Of a stretch of 64,000 nt of DNA, positions 61,478 to 64,000 are shown one piece after another. A program made the translations under genes and the position numbers. The stretch is taken from positions 1 to 64,000 of the forward strand of contig JBBDQP010000106.1 of assembly GCA_040905965.1 (NCBI GenBank), read 5' to 3'. The notes below the pieces were generated by a model. The model was not told where the DNA came from and made no database searches. It saw only the letters and a list, made by a program, of their open reading frames with translations. Position 1 is the stretch's first letter. Each line of letters begins with the position of its first letter. The stretch comes from DATHWB01 sp040905965 (lineage in GTDB: Bacteria > Actinomycetota > Acidimicrobiia > Spongiisociales > ZC4RG35).

Positions 61478-62899
61478 ATGCAGCCCGTCACCGAAATCCA
61501 GGTCTACAACACGTTGGGACGCCGCCTCGAGGCTTTTCGACCGTTGGTCGACGGCCAGGTCGGCATGTACGTGTGCGGCCCGACCGTCCAGTCGGACCCG
61601 CACCTGGGCCACGGCCGGTTCGCGGTCGCCTTCGACGTGATCGCCCGCTATCTGCGTTGGCGCGGCTTCGATGTGACCTACGTCCGCAACGTCACCGACG
61701 TCGAGGACAAGATCATCGCCGCCGCTGCCGAGACGGGGGAGTCGACCGACGAGTTGGCGGCGAGGGTGGCTGCCCGGTTCGCCGAGGCGTTCGAGCTCCT
61801 CGGTGTCGGGGCACCCGATCACGAGCCGCGAGCGACCGAACACATCACCGGGATGATCTCGATCATCGAACGCCTCATCGACCGCGGCCTGGCGTACGCC
61901 GAGGAGAACGGGGATGTGTACTACTCGGTACGGACCCTGGAGGGGTACGGCAAGCTGTCGGGGCGGAATCCGGACGACCTCCGCTCGGGCGCCAGGGTCG
62001 AGATCGACGAGTTCAAGCACGACCCTCTCGACTTCGCGTTGTGGAAGGCTGCCAAGCCGGGCGAACCTTTCTGGGATTCCCCGTGGGGCGCCGGTCGACC
62101 CGGGTGGCACATCGAGTGCTCGGCCATGTCATCTGAATTCCTGGGCGACTCTTTCGACATTCACGGCGGCGGCAACGACCTGATCTTCCCGCACCACGAA
62201 AACGAGATCGCCCAGTCGGAGGGGGCCTCCGGTCAGCCGTTCGCCAAGTACTGGCTGCACAGCGGCATGCTGAACCTCGGCGGGGAGAAGATGTCGAAGT
62301 CCACCGGACACATCATCGGCCTGCACGAGGCGATCAGTCAGTTCGGCGGGACTGCGGTCCGACTCTTCTACCTGCGTGCCCATTACCGCTCCCCGCTCGA
62401 GTTCTCAGAGGAGTTGCTGGGTGATGCGAGGTCCGCCCTCGACCGGATCGGCAGAGTGTTGGACCGGTCCGACGCCGGCGGCGTGCCCGATGCCGACGTG
62501 ATGGCGCGGTTCGTGGAGAAGATGGACGACGACTTCGCCACCCCCGAGGCGATCTCGGTTCTCTTCGATGCGGTCAGGGATGCCAACCGGGGCCTCGATG
62601 CCGGTGACGACATCGCCGGTGTTGTCGCGGCCGTCCACGAAATCTCCGATCTCCTCGGCCTACGAGCGCCCACCACCGGTCTCGACGACCTGGCGGGGGC
62701 AATCGAGGATCTGGCCGGTCGGATCGGGGTGGCGGGTGGCGACGATGCCGAAGGGACTCTGGATCTGCTCCTCGCCCGACGTGGCACCGCCCGTGCCGAG
62801 CGGGATTTCGCCACCTCCGATGCCATCCGCGACGGGCTGGCAGAGATCGGAATCGTCGTCGAGGACACCGCCGATGGCGCCCGCTGGAATCGGTCTTAG
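61478..62899 (+). CDS. cysS: cysteinyl-tRNA synthetase
   Basis: 473 residues. Class I HIGH-type motif DPHLGHGR near residue 42, CGPTVQ with Zn Cys near 29, WHIECSAMS, HHENEIAQSEG and KMSKS near 270. ATG 61478 has TAGCAT (61462-61467) 10 nt upstream, no ribosome site. Overlaps rlmB by 26 bp. Confidence 0.96.
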   Translation: MQPVTEIQVYNTLGRRLEAFRPLVDGQVGMYVCGPTVQSDPHLGHGRFAVAFDVIARYLRWRGFDVTYVRNVTDVEDKIIAAAAETGESTDELAARVAARFAEAFELLGVGAPDHEPRATEHITGMISIIERLIDRGLAYAEENGDVYYSVRTLEGYGKLSGRNPDDLRSGARVEIDEFKHDPLDFALWKAAKPGEPFWDSPWGAGRPGWHIECSAMSSEFLGDSFDIHGGGNDLIFPHHENEIAQSEGASGQPFAKYWLHSGMLNLGGEKMSKSTGHIIGLHEAISQFGGTAVRLFYLRAHYRSPLEFSEELLGDARSALDRIGRVLDRSDAGGVPDADVMARFVEKMDDDFATPEAISVLFDAVRDANRGLDAGDDIAGVVAAVHEISDLLGLRAPTTGLDDLAGAIEDLAGRIGVAGGDDAEGTLDLLLARRGTARAERDFATSDAIRDGLAEIGIVVEDTADGARWNRS

Positions 62900-63611
62900 C
62901 CTCGAAGGCGTCCACGCCGTCACCGCCGCCCTGCGGGCGGGTCGGGTGGAGGTGCTCACCGTGGAGCGGGGTCGAACCGAACGCGACGACATTGCGGGCT
63001 TGATCACCGAAGCCGAAGCCGCCGACGTCCAGGTTCGAACGGTGGACGACGTCCGAACAGTGTCCGAGACGACAGCCCCCCAAGGCGTAGTCGCAACCTG
63101 CCGGCCCCTGCGAACGTTCAGCCTCGAAGACCTCGTCGGTCAGGCGTCACCCGCCTCGTTGCTCATCGTCGACCACGTCGAGGATCCGCACAACGTCGGT
63201 GCCATCGCCCGTTCGGCGGTGGCCGCCGGCGTCCCTCGAATGGCCGTTCCGGATCGGAGGACGGCAAGGATCGGGGCGGCGGCGTTCAAGGCGGCAGCCG
63301 GTGCCTTCGAGCATCTGTCTCTCTCGGTGATCGGGTCGGTCCCAGACGCGGTCCGGAAGTTGTCTTCGATGGGGGTATGGACGGTTGGTCTGGATGCCGA
63401 GGGCGATCAGTCGCTGTTCGGTTTGGGACTGTTCACCGAGCCGGTGGCGATCGTCGTCGGAGCCGAGACCGGCCTCGCCCACCTTGTACGGGAGCGGGTC
63501 GACGTGGTCGCTTCGATCCCGATGGCTGCGGAGTCCGAGAGCCTCAACGCCTCTGTGGCGGCAGCCCTGGCCTGCTTCGAACTGATGCGGGTGCGAGCGG
63601 ATAACTCCTGA
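62874..63611 (+). CDS. rlmB: 23S rRNA/tRNA 2'-O-methyltransferase (SpoU, RlmB/TrmH-like)
   Basis: 245 residues. Substrate-binding N-terminal domain, then SpoU motif 1 DHVEDPHNVGAIARSAV, motif 2 VVGAETGLAHLV and motif 3 SIPMAAESESLNASVAAALA, which form the knotted SAM site. cysS-rlmB adjacency is typical; exact target (G2251 of 23S rRNA in E. coli RlmB) is by homology only. ATG 62874 lies inside cysS. Confidence 0.93.
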   Translation: MAPAGIGLSLEGVHAVTAALRAGRVEVLTVERGRTERDDIAGLITEAEAADVQVRTVDDVRTVSETTAPQGVVATCRPLRTFSLEDLVGQASPASLLIVDHVEDPHNVGAIARSAVAAGVPRMAVPDRRTARIGAAAFKAAAGAFEHLSLSVIGSVPDAVRKLSSMGVWTVGLDAEGDQSLFGLGLFTEPVAIVVGAETGLAHLVRERVDVVASIPMAAESESLNASVAAALACFELMRVRADNS

Positions 63612-63640
63612 CCGGAGGACCGGTACCCTTCCGGTCGTTT

Positions 63641-63714
63641 GCTGGCGTAGCTCAGATGGCCAGAGCAGCTGACTTGTAATCAGCAGGTCGTGGGTTCGAG
63701 TCCCACCGCCAGCT
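63641..63714 (+). tRNA. tRNA-Thr (anticodon UGU)
   Basis: Acceptor stem GCTGGCG/CGCCAGC, anticodon arm GCTGA-CTTGTAA-TCAGC (anticodon TGT), T arm GTGGGTTCGAGTCCCAC, discriminator T. CCA is not encoded, unlike the other tRNA-Thr in the window. Confidence 0.95.
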
Positions 63715-63719
63715 CCCAA

Positions 63720-63771
63720 CCGCTTTTTAGCGGCGTAGCGCTACATTTTTGTAGCGAAACGCCGACCAGAA
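63720..63771 (+). repeat. dispersed intergenic element, copy C
   Basis: Directly after tRNA-Thr: hairpin CCGCT-TTTT-AGCGG (63720-63733) and hairpin CGCTACA-TTTT-TGTAGCG (63739-63756), then GCCGACCAGAA. Shares spacing and TTTTTAGCG and GCCGACCA ends with copy A, and the CGCTAC core with copy B. Two T-rich loops and position suggest a terminator role for the tRNA. Confidence 0.7.
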
Positions 63772-63815
63772 CGACACATCGGGCCGGTCCGGACGCTCCC
63801 TGGATTCTCGAGGGC

Positions 63816-63896
63816 TCAGCGCCCGCGTCTGTAGCCGAAGCCGCCGAATACGACCAGTAGCACGATGATCAGGATGATCCATTGGATGGTGCTCAT
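63816..63896 (-). CDS. very small hydrophobic membrane protein
   Basis: 26 codons: MSTIQW followed by a membrane helix (IILIIVLLVVFGGFGY) and RRGR. GAAGGAAG lies 3-10 nt before the ATG. Resembles the small DUF3309-like/hydrophobic proteins of many bacteria; similar in style to the 48-residue protein at 18123. Function unknown. Confidence 0.6.
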   Translation of the reverse strand: MSTIQWIILIIVLLVVFGGFGYRRGR

Positions 63897-63948
63897 GTCT
63901 TCCTTCTTTCCTGTTGCGTGTCGTCCCTGGGTTACCAAGACCGCCGTG

Positions 63949-64000
63949 TCAGCGGTCGATGACCGTGACGTCGCGGTCCTGGGTTCCGGCTGATGTGATG
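63949..64000 (-). CDS. C-terminal fragment of an unidentified protein
   Basis: The minus strand reads an open frame from the window edge ending ITSAGTQDRDVTVIDR and TGA (63949-63951). 53 bp upstream of the tiny gene and in the same direction, so possibly cotranscribed. No family can be named from 16 residues. Confidence 0.35.
   Translation of the reverse strand, partial: ITSAGTQDRDVTVIDR

Overview
The window reads as a high-GC actinobacterial chromosome segment, most likely a metagenome-assembled or draft scaffold because it carries three 100-N gaps. Lineage evidence is the gene set: F420-dependent oxidoreductases (LLM and PPOX types), a SigH-type ECF sigma factor with a ZAS anti-sigma factor, ClpC, a CarD-family regulator, RadA-DisA, a DUF2342 metalloprotease, a topoisomerase I with repeated C-terminal modules, and frequent GTG/TTG starts. 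Many genes have a TANNNT -10 box only 6-11 nt before the start codon and no Shine-Dalgarno (short-leader or leaderless transcripts). Flagellar regulators (CsrA, FliA, FlgN-like proteins) suggest a motile ancestor or cell. An Acidimicrobiia-like relative would fit, but this is inference.

Layout. 0.3-5.4 kb: membrane pyrophosphatase, a tandem histidine phosphatase and PhoH2. 5.4-20.3 kb: a catabolic and F420 stretch (amidohydrolase, LLM oxidoreductase, AtuA-like protein, PPOX proteins, ornithine cyclodeaminase-like protein, two SDRs, thiolase, acyl-CoA ligase), interrupted by exonuclease III, a cupredoxin lipoprotein and a CcdA-like/HMA pair. 20.4-29 kb: envelope proteins, a membrane PAS histidine kinase, topA, an MFS transporter, tmk, holB and a tRNA-Thr. 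29-38.5 kb: sigH-rsrA-like pair, DUF2342 protease, tilS-hpt-ftsH and a folate block (folP-orf-folB-folK). 39-46 kb: lysS, then flagellar and signalling regulators and a polyprenyl diphosphate synthase. 46-55 kb: clpC, a queuosine-salvage-like gene and a complete BMP-type nucleoside ABC transporter. 55-64 kb: cytochrome P450, zinc-ribbon protein, radA-disA-carD-ispF-cysS-rlmB and a second tRNA-Thr.

The most striking observation is at 15550-16410. A CcdA-family membrane protein has an in-frame TGA exactly where the second redox cysteine is expected, and the same frame continues for 92 more codons encoding the rest of the membrane protein. Eighteen nt after the TGA sits a hairpin with a GGTCT apical loop, the geometry of a bacterial SECIS element. 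It is followed by a heavy-metal-associated (CxxC) protein and diverges from a cupredoxin lipoprotein gene. This is best read as a selenocysteine-containing CcdA-like protein in a metal or thiol redox locus.

Other structure not explained by genes: a ~50-bp element found three times just after gene 3' ends (7823, 40284, 63720), a G-rich hairpin repeat array between the nucleoside transporter and the P450 gene, a cluster of palindromes after clpC, and three perfect 60-bp repeats coding for a histone H1-like tail on the CarD protein. The first scaffold gap (22250) is an artefact: 55 bp are duplicated on its two sides and collapsing them restores one intact kinase gene.
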